NCBI GenBank assembly: GCA_947652605.1
Contig: OX393577.1
Location: 47,281,494 to 47,345,493, forward strand
Direction of reading: 5' to 3'
Source of the DNA: Elmis aenea
Taxonomy: Eukaryota > Arthropoda > Insecta > Coleoptera > Elmidae
Length of the DNA stretch: 64,000 nt
Shown here: one piece after another, positions 37,200-49,110 of the stretch
Numbering within the stretch: the stretch's first letter is position 1
How the letters are laid out: every line of letters begins with the position of its first letter
Program-made: the position numbers and the translations under genes
Notes under the pieces: generated by a model
Seen by the model: the letters and a program-made list of their open reading frames with translations, nothing else
Told to the model about the DNA's origin: nothing
The model's database searches: none

Positions 37200-39910
37200 T
37201 TTGGGTGTAAAAATCCATAAAAGTAATTAACTTAGAGAAAGTGGTTAGTAACTTTTCTGTTTAATTTATTGTTTTTATGTGAGACATAAGTTTAGGGTAA
37301 CGGAACGGATTTTAGTGTAGTTCTGCAATTATAACATTGTTCCGTTTGGTTAAATTTGTCGCCAAAAAAGGGGATTAAAATTCGAGATGCTCTGTAAGGC
37401 GAAGAATTTCGATTATTACTATAAAGTGTCGCGCTCGCGATAGTTCCAGATTATTGACAATTTAAAATACAAACACACTGGTATGTAATTTCAAGAGAAG
37501 CGATTATCTATCATTTATTATTTTTTGTTCGTTTAACACCAATAAAAGTACGATAACCGGATTATGTGATAAAATGCAATTGTAGAACGCTAATTAAAAG
37601 TTATCTATGTATATTAAATAAAAAATGCTTTTATTTGCTATTGCTGTCCAGGCATCAGTACAAGTAAAAATAATTCGGCCAATTTTGGAAAAAAGCCAAA
37701 TAATTTATATGTAATTTAGAAAGAACTTTTTATTTTAAGACAATTTACAGTTTATATTTTAAATATTTACATGTTTTGAACAACTGAAAATTCGTCAGTA
37801 AATGACATTGCGTAGGTAATCATTTATAATGAAAATGGTGTAAGTCAATTTCCTGTTGTTTAATTAAACATTGGGTAAGTTGAGGAATAAAACCGTGCCA
37901 TTTTACAACTAAATTCGCCATGTTATACGAATATCTTCGAGTTTATAAAAAGTATAATCAATTTGCAAAAAGTGTGCTGTGACGGCGTAAATAAAAGTTT
38001 TATAAAAAAGAGTTTTATAAAAAAAAAAGTTTTATATAAAAAGTGTATGGCAAATTGTTAGCTACATTTTGCCGTACTTCCATTTTTTTCAACCGTATAC
38101 AACTGAGAGGTGATCGTCATATTTTTTTATATGATGGTAACCTGTATTTGCTTTTTACTTTTATTAATAGGGAATTGTTTTGTCTTTTTAACCATATTAT
38201 GAAGTTTTCCTAGTATTACATAAAAAAATTTTTGAGAAAAATGAGTTTAAAAATTATTTATTATATTTAATAAAATCCTTGATTTGACTAAACAAAACAC
38301 GATCGCTGTAGTAATTGACAGTTTATAACATTTCTAATTGTGTTTTATTATTTTTCGATAATAATAATTCATAGTTTATGCATTTCAATAATTGTTTTTG
38401 AGTCATTGCTTTTGTTTATGAAATTTTCTTCAAAAGTTGTAGCTTCTTTATCAGCTGGGCAATATTGATAAATACATGATGATAGTTTTCTTAGGTGGGT
38501 GGATGCTAAAATAAGGGAAAGATGAATTTTATGTATTAAATTAAACCAGACACAACGTCATTTTAGTACAGCAACATAGAAAATAAAATAAATTATTGTA
38601 TTATCATTACCATTAAGTATACTTGCTCGCTACTAGTTAAAACAAATAATTTAAAATAAGGCTCGGTAGGATAAAGCGCTTCACATTGAACATTAAGCTT
38701 GAACTGGTCTCAGTCGCATGTTAACGTTTAACTCAATGCTAAATCTCTAGGTTGTTCCGATGCAAAGTGCTTTATGTAACCAGATCTTTAGTATTATAAT
38801 AATTTGTTCGCGATTCTATAAAATTTTAACAACCATGGTTTTATATTTGTTTATAATATCAGAAATTTACTGCGAGTTACATAAAAAAAACTCACGACCA
38901 AAACCGATTAAAGATTTCAGCCTCTACCATTGTTTTATCAAATTATCTAACTTAAATATCTGTTAGGTACCTCAAAAGAAGTCTGATTCAAAATCACCAT
39001 CTTTTTTATAAACAATTTCTTGTAGAACTGCTAGATCAGTTTTGAGACTGTCGTTTTTTTAGTAGCAATATTATTTACTTAAATGTGAATAAATAAATAA
39101 GATTGATAATGATGAAAAGATGAGAGTCCGAAAGTAGTCTAGTATTTCTAATAGATAATCTACATAAAAAAGATGATTGGTTTTTTATTAAACTTATTTA
39201 TAAAAATAAATAAATCACTCAATTAATTCAAGCGTTTATCAAATTACAGTTACCTTATTTTAATAATTGATACATTCCAATATGACAAAAAGAAATTCTT
39301 TTTCAACTCATGTTTATAAGGTGTTGTAAATCCCAAAATTCATTAATATTTTAGATATTATTTAGATGTTACTCAATATCTTATTTTAATTATATGTCCT
39401 ATATTATTGCGTTATTACCGCTAAGTAATACAAGAATGCGACACATCAGCTATTTCATAATTTTAATTGTAACATCATATGTGCTGACAATATATTCGGT
39501 AATAACTATTCAAAATTATTGCATTATTAGGAACAACTTATTTATCAAAATTCTACTTAACTAATATGTCAGATAGACAAATATTTAGGACCTTATTACG
39601 TTAACCATTTTGATTGGCCTATTCTGACATCATATGTTTTCTATTAGTTAAATATTATTGCAAATGTCAGCAGTATTATTTTACAATTGGAACTTCGTAA
39701 ATTTTTATCATCACTTCTATAACATTCTTCGAAGTCGTTAAGTTCATTTTTTCTATCCGGTATTATTCATTAATTTTCGTAATTTAAGTTAAGTAATAAG
39801 TCGTGTAAAAGATCCTTTTAACGTTTTGTTGAATAAACATCAATTATTACACTAAGTAAGTTGCCTTATTGGAAAGCATCCACGTCCCACGAACGAGAGT
39901 ACCACAACAA
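37200..39910. other. Long AT-rich stretch without recognised genes
   Basis: No splice-linked coding exon, RNA gene or paired repeat was identified here. The one open frame over 60 codons (38760-38966) has no recognised motif. Confidence 0.3.
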
Positions 39911-39918
39911 AGGTAAGG

Positions 39919-40209
39919 CAGTGTTTTTCAACTTTTTTTAAACTTTTCCACATCAATTTTTATTGCGCCCTCCTTTCAATCGTTTTATGCAGTGGCGACT
40001 TAAAATAGGGTAACAGGACAAAAGGGTTATTGTCCAGGGGGTACTTGTCCTAGAACCTAAAAAAGGTCCTCCAATTGTTTTTAAATCCGTCCCGTTTCAC
40101 ACTAGTGAATTGTTGTTTTGATAAACAGTTTTCCCTTTAGTTTTTTCGCGCCCCTTTCAGATATTTGGTGCTTCCCTGGGAGGCGCGCCCTACAGGTTGA
40201 GAACCACTG
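39919..40209. mobile_element. hAT-like MITE CAGTGTTTTTCAAC
   Basis: The left end CAGTGTTTTTCAACTTTTTT is inverted relative to AGGTTGAGAACCACTG at the right. GCGCCCT motifs lie inside both ends. The flanking 8-mers match at only five of eight positions, so the insertion is old or a boundary is slightly off. Confidence 0.6.
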
Positions 40210-41334
40210 ACGCAGGGGATAATATTGAACTGTGTTTTGAGTTATTCAAGCCTACATTTTTTAATATACCAAGTACAACGGAGGTTTTCATATGCGAGTG
40301 TAATACTGTACATACAACTTGTGCTTATTGGCTTTGTTAAAAATACAAAAAAAATGGTTGATTTTTGAGACTGAAAGTGTGAATTTGTGGCTTTATTGAA
40401 TACAAACGTTATGTTTAGACATTAAGTACCTAACTAGCCAAAAAGTTGTATCTATGATTCGTCCCCTTCATTCAAAGGAGAAATGAATCGGCAACGTGGT
40501 CGTTTATATTACATTCAAAATAAATATGCGCAATTATTCATCAATGTTGTTAACCATTCAACAAGAGAAAAAATTATTTACGGGTTCGCTACCTTTAACA
40601 ATGAAGCTGTATTATAAAGCAACTGAAAAATTTCAATTCCCCTCATCATTACGACGTCATTGTTATTTTTATCCCTTGTTTTCATGGTATTGTTTGGCAA
40701 TTGTGATAATATCAAAGTTTACTTAGTCTTGGTTAATGCAACATTTGCACATGACCATTCGAGGTTTCCGGAGGTTTTTTAAATTACCTTATTTACAGTG
40801 GTTCAAAGTTAAACTCGGATACCTGCGTCAGTTTATGTTTTATAGTTTATACTATGAAGCTGAAACAGCGATCAGTTAAAATTAAACTCATTTTATCTTC
40901 TTTACATTGCTGTTGATCGTAATACATAAAAAAACACAAACGAAACTATAATAACAATTATAGTTTTAGTTTTTCTAGCAACAATTGCTTATTAGATTGT
41001 GTAATGTGTATAAATAATACGGCTTAAGTAATACAAACAAACATAATACAAACAAATGACCACAAAGTTTTAAAAATTATGAAAGTTTAGTTGTCAAACT
41101 ATCTTATTAATTTTTTTTTTAAAGTACGCCCTGTTGCAGTGGAATGACAATGGCTTAAATGCTACAGAAATAAGAAAAATGACTATAAAACGGTACGAAG
41201 ATGGTAAATTAATATGCGAAATTTGACCGCACACTGGACAAAAAACATGATTTGATGCATACATAAATGTATAAATACCTATTTTGTACATTCGTTACCT
41301 ACACCATAGATAAATAATATGCATACTGCGAATT

Positions 41335-41600
41335 ACTACAAACAAACCTTAGAACAGAATTTTGCATGTTTATAGTAGTTTTTACAAATTTTAGATCAAC
41401 ATCAAATGTCATATTTTTAAACTGCCAAAAATGAAGTAAGGATTACTCGCGCTTTTCACGTTGTCCAATTCAATGTACAATGTATTAATTGTCTATGGAT
41501 GTTCTGTCATCTGTGGTCTATGGTCTAATGGTCACATTAAAAAAAGAGGATGTATATCTGTACTGTACGGTGTGTTATAAGAAATTGCAAGTATTAGCAT
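41335..41600 (-). repeat. Dispersed repeat R1, copy 1
   Basis: Read on the minus strand it shares ordered blocks with 62850-63130: AATACTTGCAATTTC, AGATATACATCCTC, the CGCGAAAAG region, TATGACATTTGA, and the tract ending in TTTGTAGTAATT. The family is not identified. A third partial copy lies at 48925-49110. Confidence 0.6.
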
Positions 41601-41785
41601 AATAGGTAGATATTTATACATAATATGGTTTCATGTTAGACAGCGCAACAAAACCACAGAACAAACAAAACCACAGAACAAAAACTTGAAAATCTCTTAA
41701 AAACGAGTTATCGAAAACATTTTTCCACGCAGATGATTGGTGGATTGTTAAAAAGTCTATAATAGTACCTATATTACATAAACAG

Positions 41786-41870
41786 AGTTGTAAGTAGTAT
41801 ATTACGCACGAGTGGAAAAGTTGTATTTCCACGAGTGCGTAATTGCTTTACAACTCGTGTTATGTAGCTT
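41786..41870. repeat. Short inverted-repeat element
   Basis: CATAAACAGAGTTGTAAGTA through TTACAACTCGTGTTATGTAG is inverted overall. The middle has ATTACGCACGAGTGGAAA opposite TTTCCACGAGTGCGTAAT, where the central CACGAGTG is repeated directly rather than inverted. Confidence 0.5.
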
Positions 41871-42239
41871 ACTTTTTTTACGATCACATAATACCTACGA
41901 TTTTAACGGCTTTTTGACTAATATACACATGTAATTTAAAAAAAAAAGATTATAGCCGCTTTTGGGTACTTATTGAGCTAGTTTAGTGACGATTGCAGAA
42001 AAAAACATTTATAACCTAGATGAATGAGCTTATGAGGAAATAGCTGGCATAACGTTTTTATAATGCGACGAAAGCAAATGTAATATTTGTTATTTGGACG
42101 TCTAAAAAAGAAGCTTCCAGATTTTATATTTCAAGACGTGAACATTCGATAATAAAGTACGACAAGTCAGCAACTGGTCCAGAAAATATATACATAATTG
42201 ATGTAATAATGCACCAATATAAATATTTGCAAACCTTAA

Positions 42240-42790
42240 AGGTAACTTAGGAGTCGGATGGCAAGAATTTATTTCCAATACGCATCTATAGGAACTGACA
42301 AGGAAAGAACTGATAGAAGAACAAATAAAAGCAGAACGTGCAAGTGTATCGTGCACTTTCATAGGCAAGATTGCAACACTCGAGTGGAATCCTTACGAAT
42401 TACGTAATATGGGAGCCCAAACCCCACGTGACGAAGGACTGTCTTAACTAAAGCCAAGAAATCAGGCAAGAAGTGATGATAACTGAAACCCAGAAAAAGA
42501 ACAATATGAAAAAAAAGTGGAAGCTCTATGCTTCTAACAAGGAGTTAAAAGAACTGTGGATGGATGGGATTAAAAGGAGGTGTCCAAATATAGGGCTGCT
42601 AAACAAACAATAATTTTACCGGGATAATGATCCTAAGAATCAGACTTTAAACGTGTTTATGGCTTCTGCATATTTGCCCTGATATCAAAAAAAGTAAAAA
42701 ATAACACAATTTTAACTAAAAACGACCTAACAAGAGCATTTTCGAAGAATGGAACAAAACTGCACCATTCTTGTGCAATAGGTTAGTCAA
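42240..42790 (+). other. Possible decayed transposase-like sequence
   Basis: The plus strand carries frameshifted stretches such as KKWKLYASNKELKELW and RDNDPKNQT. The last recalls the QDNDPKHT motif of Tc1-type transposases. The evidence is thin and no termini were found. Confidence 0.2.
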
Positions 42791-43329
42791 TAGCACACAG
42801 CTCTTTTTAAAAGCAAGTGTCCTCAGATAAAATACTAATCCAATTACAACTTTATTATTTATCACTTACAATTATTATTATTAGTAAATGTAACATCTTA
42901 ACTTTGACATTGTTTTTAGGGAAAACTGGGATTATCACTTATAATATTTTATTAAAACAGTTTTTTACTTTTTTCTTGTATGTTTCAAAATCATCACTAA
43001 TATTAATTTAAAAAAATACTTTGTGTTTAATTCCTGAGATACCTACATTTGTTTTCGTTTTATGCCATAATCCATAATAGACGAACTAATGCGGTTGTCC
43101 GAATTTGACTGCTGTATGTTGACACATATAGCGGTGGTTTTGGTTGTGCCCCTATATCTGATATTACTAATGAATAAATTTTAAGATTCATTGATGGTAT
43201 GTGTCCTTGTTAAAAAAAGGGATGAATGGTCGGTGTATTTTAAAAACGTGCCGAACTCACACATTTGAGTCACGCTTTAGTGGTATGTAATATCGAGATT
43301 AATGTACTGCTGGATGTTCTCGACTTCTA

Positions 43330-43870
43330 GTGTTGTGTAGTTCTTTAGACACTGAATCGAAGCAACCCGAGAGTACGATCAAAATTAAAAACGTCGGAGC
43401 ACGCGTGGATGTTAGTGCTGTCCCTTCGTTCGTATATTCGTGCGGCAACCGTGGCGTGGTAGTTCGTTGAAGTAGTCGGGTTGTGCGGGTGCTTTATATT
43501 GTTTCGAGTCGTCACTTTCCGTCGAGACGCTGAGCGCCGCTGTCCGTACCCGTTTCGTACAATAAAGTCGTCAATGAATGCGAGTACGTCGTGATGTGCT
43601 GACAATGCTGTTGTGGCTGTTTGGTTAGGTTTTGTTATAACAAAGGATTGGCTTATTTTGACCAGTCTGTTCGACTTTGTTGTTGTCGAAATAAATTATA
43701 TCTGGGTATTGTTGATATTCATTTGTTAGACATTTTTGGTGTGCGTTTGTTGTTTTAGATGTCGGCTTACATGATGAAAATTTGTATGGATGTGTGGTCA
43801 CATTATTTAGAAATTAAGTTAGCGTGGGCCCCAAGTGCTATAGCAGTAGGCGGTTGTGTCTGTTGAATTC
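43330..43870. other. Less AT-rich block, possible promoter or 5' exon
   Basis: This block has many CG dinucleotides in a very AT-rich setting. The minus strand is open at 43605-43345 but shows no domain. On the plus strand an acceptor-like TTGTTTTAG at 43750-43758 precedes an ATG with 36 open codons. It lies 1.7 kb upstream of the signal-peptide exon at 45510 and could be that gene's promoter or first untranslated exon. This is inference. Confidence 0.3.
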
Positions 43871-45509
43871 TAAACATGTGTTTGTTATATGTGTAATTGC
43901 TGATTAAGAAACTCGTAATTGCACCGAAGTTTTTTGTACAATAGTCATTACAAAATTTATTAAACCATATAAACTATATTGATTTCATTAATACACTCAA
44001 TTTTTCATTTTTGACCGTCAAAAATATAAATATGAAGCGGTAGTGTTGTTTATCATGATTTTTAATGACGATCAAAATTATAAATTGTGTAGAGTTAATA
44101 GCTGACGGCATAGATTTGAATGTTTATAAGTCCTGAGAATAGTACGAATCACTTATTTTTCGGTGTTTATCAAATTTCTAATTTCAATTTTGGATCAGTC
44201 GTAATAATTAATAATTTTTTAAAAGTTGACCAATAATGTATTTTTGATAAAAAGTATAAAATTTCAATGTTTATGTAGATGCTAGGTGAACAATGGGTTT
44301 TTACAAAAAACGTGAAAGTGGAAAGAACTTTTATTGGGTTGTTTAACAAAAGCCAATCACAAGGATTTAATTAAAAGTCTGTGATGTAGCAATATAACAT
44401 TAAATTCGTAATGTGATCTTTGATTCACTTTTATTTTAATATTTTTAATATAACTTTTGTAAAAGAGAAAAATACCGAGATCTGGAATTGGTCATTTAAG
44501 CTTAATAAATTAAACGAAGAAATTTAATTATTGATCATATAATTGTTGCACGTTTTTAATTTTTAACCAACCACACAGCAACGCAGCTTTAGCACAACTA
44601 TCATCTCATGTAGTTTGTTTATTATAGCAGCTACCCCTCACATGGACTTTGATTCTAAAATAAAATCATTTTAGTGTGATAACTGCTAATATTGCAACGT
44701 GCAAGTCATAGTAATTTATTTTATATTTAGTGTCGTTCTAATCGATTTTGCATATCAAAATAAGGAAGTTTGTAATCAAACTTAGTGATACTCTGTTCTC
44801 TTGTTTCTGAACCATTGATAACAATAAACGTTTCGGATATTTATAGTGAAATTTCATGTGCTGTTAATATTTGATTAGTTTTGTTGGTTGTGTAGGCATA
44901 ACAACACTGCTATTTTTTATGAAACTATGAAAATAACATTCAGTGCTGGTTGTGAAATTATTGACGACATGAAAAAGTTTATCGATATTTTGCTAAAGTT
45001 TGCACTTTATTTTTGAACTAATTTCTTAATTCTGATGTGTAAGAGATATTTCATTAAGATTTTATTTACTTGTGCCGGGGATATTTTACGTTTGATTAAT
45101 TTTCAGAATTTATTAGACGACGCTAAATTATTTTGTCAACAATAGGATTCTCTTGGTATTTGAAACTGTACAAAATTTCTCTATTATTGTGGTTTCACTC
45201 TGAAGTAATTAATTATTAACGCTATGTCATCCAAAATGTTTGCTTCTATAATTAATGACTTTGCAAATTAGTAACAATTAGTAAATGATCCGCGTAACCC
45301 TAACTTATTTGAAATTTTTAAGTTCGATCCGATAATACTGGACCTGGAAACTGTACAACAAGTGACTAAAATCGAATAATAAACATTTCAAAGTTTGCAT
45401 AACGCCAAACGAACAGAGGATATAATCTTTAAAAAGTAACAACTGATATGTGTAGTGAATGTGCCATTATTTGAGAATAGTGATTAGTAGACATGGTATT
45501 TGCGGCGAC

Positions 45510-45582
45510 ATGAAATCTTTTCCAACTATTTTGCAATGGATAAATGTTATAATTGCAGCTGTTCTTTTTGCTTCTTCATTAG
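45510..45582 (+). CDS. Signal-peptide exon of a secreted or membrane protein (partial gene)
   Basis: The ATG at 45510 opens 24 codons: MKSFPTILQWINV, then the hydrophobic core IIAAVLFASSL. The exon stops in phase 1 at the perfect donor GTAAGT (45583-45588). A short N-terminus, a hydrophobic stretch and small residues before the junction make a typical signal peptide. Phase-1 introns right after the signal peptide are common in genes for immunoglobulin-type and other extracellular modular proteins. An ATG at 45493 in another frame meets TGA after six codons, overlapping the real start. No downstream exon was recognised before 64000, so the first intron would exceed 18 kb. The product cannot be named. 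A chance reading frame is possible but unlikely given the donor. Confidence 0.55.
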
Positions 45583-45942
45583 GTAAGTGGATTTTGTGAT
45601 TTTGTAACAATAAACTCTTAAACTGCCACGAAGTTGGTGGAATACGGTCACGCTACAGTTAGTAGTAAAGAACATTAGGAGTTTCAAAAAAGTATAAATA
45701 AATACCTTTATTTATTCATTTAACTTGACAGTTTTCAGTCTATTCTATTCAGGGTGACAATAATCTACCGTGTTAAGTGAGTACGATTGTTATTATAACA
45801 CTTTAAGAATCGATTAAATTAGCAAAGTTGGGTAGAATTCCAAAAATAATTGAATGCCGTTTAAAAACGTGTTGTCAAATTTCTTAGATAACTTTTAAAA
45901 ATTGAAAATTAAAAATGTTTTCAATTCATGTATACTTTTAAC

Positions 45943-46307
45943 CAGGGCTGCGGAGTCGGTAAAAAAAAAGTCGACTCCGACTCCGACTCCGACTCCTGAT
46001 AATTTTAGTAGTTCGACTCCGACTCCGACTCCGACTCCTGATAATTTTAGTAGTTCGACTCCGACTCCGACTCCGACAATATTAAATACTAAGACATTTT
46101 ATGATGTGCAATATGAGAAAAAAAAAGAAATATAAAAAAATTATTTAAAATTTGAGCTTAAATTTTGTGGCAAAGGACAATCTCGCAATTTTTTGTTGTA
46201 CCCGGAGTCGGAGTCGGAGTCGGTACATTTTTTCCGACTCCGACTCCACTGACCAGAAATTCCTTCTTAACTCCGACTCCGACTCCGACTCCGACTCCAC
46301 AGCCCTG
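45943..46307. mobile_element. hAT-type MITE CAGGGCTGCGGAGTCGG, intact sibling
   Basis: It starts CAGGGCTGCGGAGTCGG and ends GACTCCACAGCCCTG, with a perfect 8-bp duplication CTTTTAAC on both sides. Both ends carry tandem hexamers of CTCCGA (about 45974-46078) or its complement (46203-46300). Open frames across them translate as repeats of Arg-Ser or Asp-Ser and are not genes. It is the shorter relative of 8969-10753. Confidence 0.92.
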
Positions 46308-46561
46308 CTTTTAACTATTACAATTTTTTTCCAGGTTTGTCAATTTCTTTAATACATGATCAGGTTTAAAATTTAATTCTTTATCAGAATAAATAGAAAG
46401 TATATACTACCTATGTAATTAAAAAAAAGTGACTATCGGCAGTCATTGTAAAAAAAGATTTTCATTTTATAGAGAACTGTGCGATTTACAAAAAAATAGT
46501 AATGTTTGTTAAACTTGTGCTAGAAAATAAAGTGAAAAAAATAGTTTTTGTTACTGGCTAC

Positions 46562-48230
46562 CAGGGTTGCCGATAGATATTTTTGGGTCCGTGACAGGTC
46601 TGTCGCCCGGGCCCCCTCCCTTAACCCTTATGTCAATAACCGGGTACCGGAGTACCCACCTAAGCCCTTTTGGGGAATTTTTTTCAAACGATTTAGTATT
46701 TTTTTTAAAATTTCCTAGATCGTCGTGATTTTACATTTTTTAAAGCAAAACATGCTTTCATATATTTTTTCCCATCCTGGAACCTATTTTTTTTTCCCTT
46801 AAAGTTAATGTAGTCATTCTCAATAACTGGGTACCCGGCTAACCACCTGTAGAAAAATGAGATTTATGAGCAATTATCGATTAAACATACTAATATATAA
46901 TTACAGAGATAATTAAATGAATAAAAGCTAATGTCTACATGAGGAAAAACAATAATATTTATTTATTTAGGACATTTAGGTACATTCTTTACATTTTGTG
47001 ATTGTTTTGGCATGCTCGTCGCAGACCAGTTTATCGAATGCTACGCAAGATTTTTAGTTTTTCTACGCTCTTTTATTGCTACTATAGCACAAGTGACATG
47101 TACCAGTAATAATTATGACTGTATAAGTCTTAAAGTTATTTTATAAATTACTGATTTGGAGGTTCTGTTACAACTGTGTAAAAATCTTCTACATCCAATT
47201 TTACAGAAAATTAGAAGAAAATTATTCTTTTGCGATTGGTTAAAATCGAAAATAATTTGTAACAATACAAATTTTTAACAGATGTTTAAAATATAACGAA
47301 GTTGGGCAAATTTTTACAATAGCGTGTTGAGCTAGATGGTCGTTTTGAACTTATTTAAATATGTATACCTGGTTTATTTATAACCTGATTCAAAATTGAA
47401 TAAAATGTTTCGTATGTTTGTTACAGGTTTTAGATTTTGAAATTTAAAACTGAATATTTTTTGTCATTCGGTTAACAGAAATATACAAAACTTATAGCAT
47501 AGGTTTACTATAAAAATTCTGTAGGCGGGTACCTGGTCATTGGACAACGTTGTGAATTTCGGGTATTGACATAAGGGTTAAAAATAACGGATCACTTCTA
47601 CCGGCTAAACAAAGAAGTAATAAAATATTTAAAAAAAAACGAACAACAAACATAGTACAGAACTTTTAAAAAATTACAGTACGATATACATATACAAACA
47701 TTAACTACTACAAAGAATTTTTATTTTTTTTTATTGCAACATTCACCCTCTCACTTTACAGGTTTTGAAATCTTTATTCACCTTATGGTCAATTTTTATT
47801 GCCAGGTCATGTTCTATTGATAGCAAAGCTGGTAAGCCGTTTAACATTTTCATTTGACTATCTACTGAAGTTCTTTATTTCTGAAAGTTTAGTAAAAGCT
47901 CTTTCACCTTTAGCAACTGTTACGGATACTGTGCAAAAATATCTGATTGAAGTACATTTTTCAGGACAAATACCTTGAAGTTGAAATATATAAATAGTAT
48001 TTAAAAGTTGATCTATGTTAAATCTGTAAACGTCGTCTTATAAATCTTTTTTATATGATTAATTTCGTCTTTCAAAGATGTTGTTAAGCATCTCGAGTAT
48101 TTATTTATTAAAATATTGCACAAGTCGGAATCTTTTTGTTGATGCAGTGTTTGTAAATTTAATATTGGTGAAAATAAATTCTGAATGTACAATACGACGT
48201 TTCGAACTTTTTGGACCATCTTCAGGTTAA
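46562..48230 (-). mobile_element. hAT element remnant with nested piggyBac
   Basis: The left end reads CAGGGTTGCCGATAGATATT, with GGGCCCCCTCCC just inside. The minus strand at about 47935-47790 encodes VTVAKGERAFTKLSEIKNF and, after a frameshift, a LLSIEHDLA-like tail, the hAT C-terminal block. A further open frame at 48219-48013 may be more of the same transposase. The right terminus was not found, so the end coordinate is approximate. Confidence 0.6.
46625..47577. mobile_element. piggyBac-type element nested in a hAT
   Basis: CCCTTATGTCAATAACCGGG at 46625 and its near complement CGGGTATTGACATAAGGG ending at 47577 are flanked by TTAA (46621-46624, 47578-47581). A second GAGTACCCACCTA-type block repeats near the left end. 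No transposase was recognised. Confidence 0.88.
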
Positions 48231-48520
48231 AAACTAACTTATATTATAACTGGAAAACGGTTTCAGATAGGAATGTGCGGTTTTCACCATTGAGATGCTA
48301 CTTTTAAGCCAAGTAACATTTTATAACGTTTCCAATTAGGTTTACTCATCTTCAGGGCTACAATTTCGTATATCGACAACGGGTAGAGATAGAAACGTGC
48401 GGTTTTCACTGTTTATTAACTGTTATCGAATAGACGTATAAAATTTGGAGTTTCGAATGTTTCGTCACTTTAAAGACCATCATCAATTTCTACGCGCCGC
48501 GTTCTTTCTACGCTTACCGT
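48180..48520 (-). repeat. Repeat with CTGAAGATGG/GAAACG-type motifs, possibly Penelope-like
   Basis: The minus strand contains CTGAAGATGGTCCAAAAAGT followed by TCGAAACGTCG (48225-48193). It also has a second CCCTGAAGATGAGT near 48352 and TGATGATGGTCTTTAAAGTG then ACGAAACATTCGAAACT near 48485. Short CTGA(T/A)GA...GAAAC segments of this kind are known from Penelope-like elements, where they belong to a hammerhead-type ribozyme. The stems look imperfect here. Confidence 0.4.
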
Positions 48521-48684
48521 TTTTTTTATGCGCAGCGTTCTTTTTACGTTTCAATATTCTGCTTTGAGCGTTCTTTCTATGCACACAATAATTTTTAAAC
48601 AATCCGCTCCAACTTGTTGTAAATGTTTAATATTGATGTAAATTGAATAAATACAGCCGCGAAAACGTAGCGGTATGGCTTTAA

Positions 48685-48850
48685 AGCAGGGACTGAGAAC
48701 GGAACGAAAATTTTAAAGGAATTAATCGAAATTTTTATAAGAACAAAAACGAACACGAACAAGAAATTATTATTTTTCGTTCAAGAACGAAAACGAAGTG
48801 AATAATTCCTAAAATTGGTTTTAACCGGTTTTACCACTATTTAATTTTTG
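48685..48850. repeat. hAT-like end fragment CAGGGACTGAGAACGG
   Basis: CAGGGACTGAGAACGGAACG begins here and is followed by repeated GAACGAAAACGAA-type units, as in the CAGGGACCCGAACC hAT family. No right end was located. Confidence 0.4.
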
Positions 48851-48924
48851 CCCATTGAACACAAACGCAAATTTACCGTCTATGCCGGGAAGACTCCACA
48901 ATGCAGTAAAATATCTCACTTGAA

Positions 48925-49110
48925 ATAAGTGAGCTTCACTTTTCTCCATATACGTTATGTATTAACAACTTTATTGCTAATGCTTGCAATTTCGTGCAAT
49001 ACAAGTAACTAATTTCTGATTTGTTGATCATCAATAAATCACGTCATTTGTAACAGGTAAAATATATGATATTTGACGTTAATGATCTATGGTTTGATAA
49101 ACTAGTTGTG
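48925..49110 (+). repeat. Dispersed repeat R1, copy 2 (partial)
   Basis: AGTGAGCTTCACTTTTCTCC, AATGCTTGCAATTTCGTG and GATATTTGACGTTAATGAT recur in the same order at 62840-63065. The middle section present in the other two copies is missing. Confidence 0.5.

Noticed and set aside
45902..46352. Open frames encoding Pro-Thr, Arg-Ser and Asp-Ser repeats
   Set aside because: They are translations of the CTCCGA hexamer tracts at the ends of a hAT MITE and have no gene structure.
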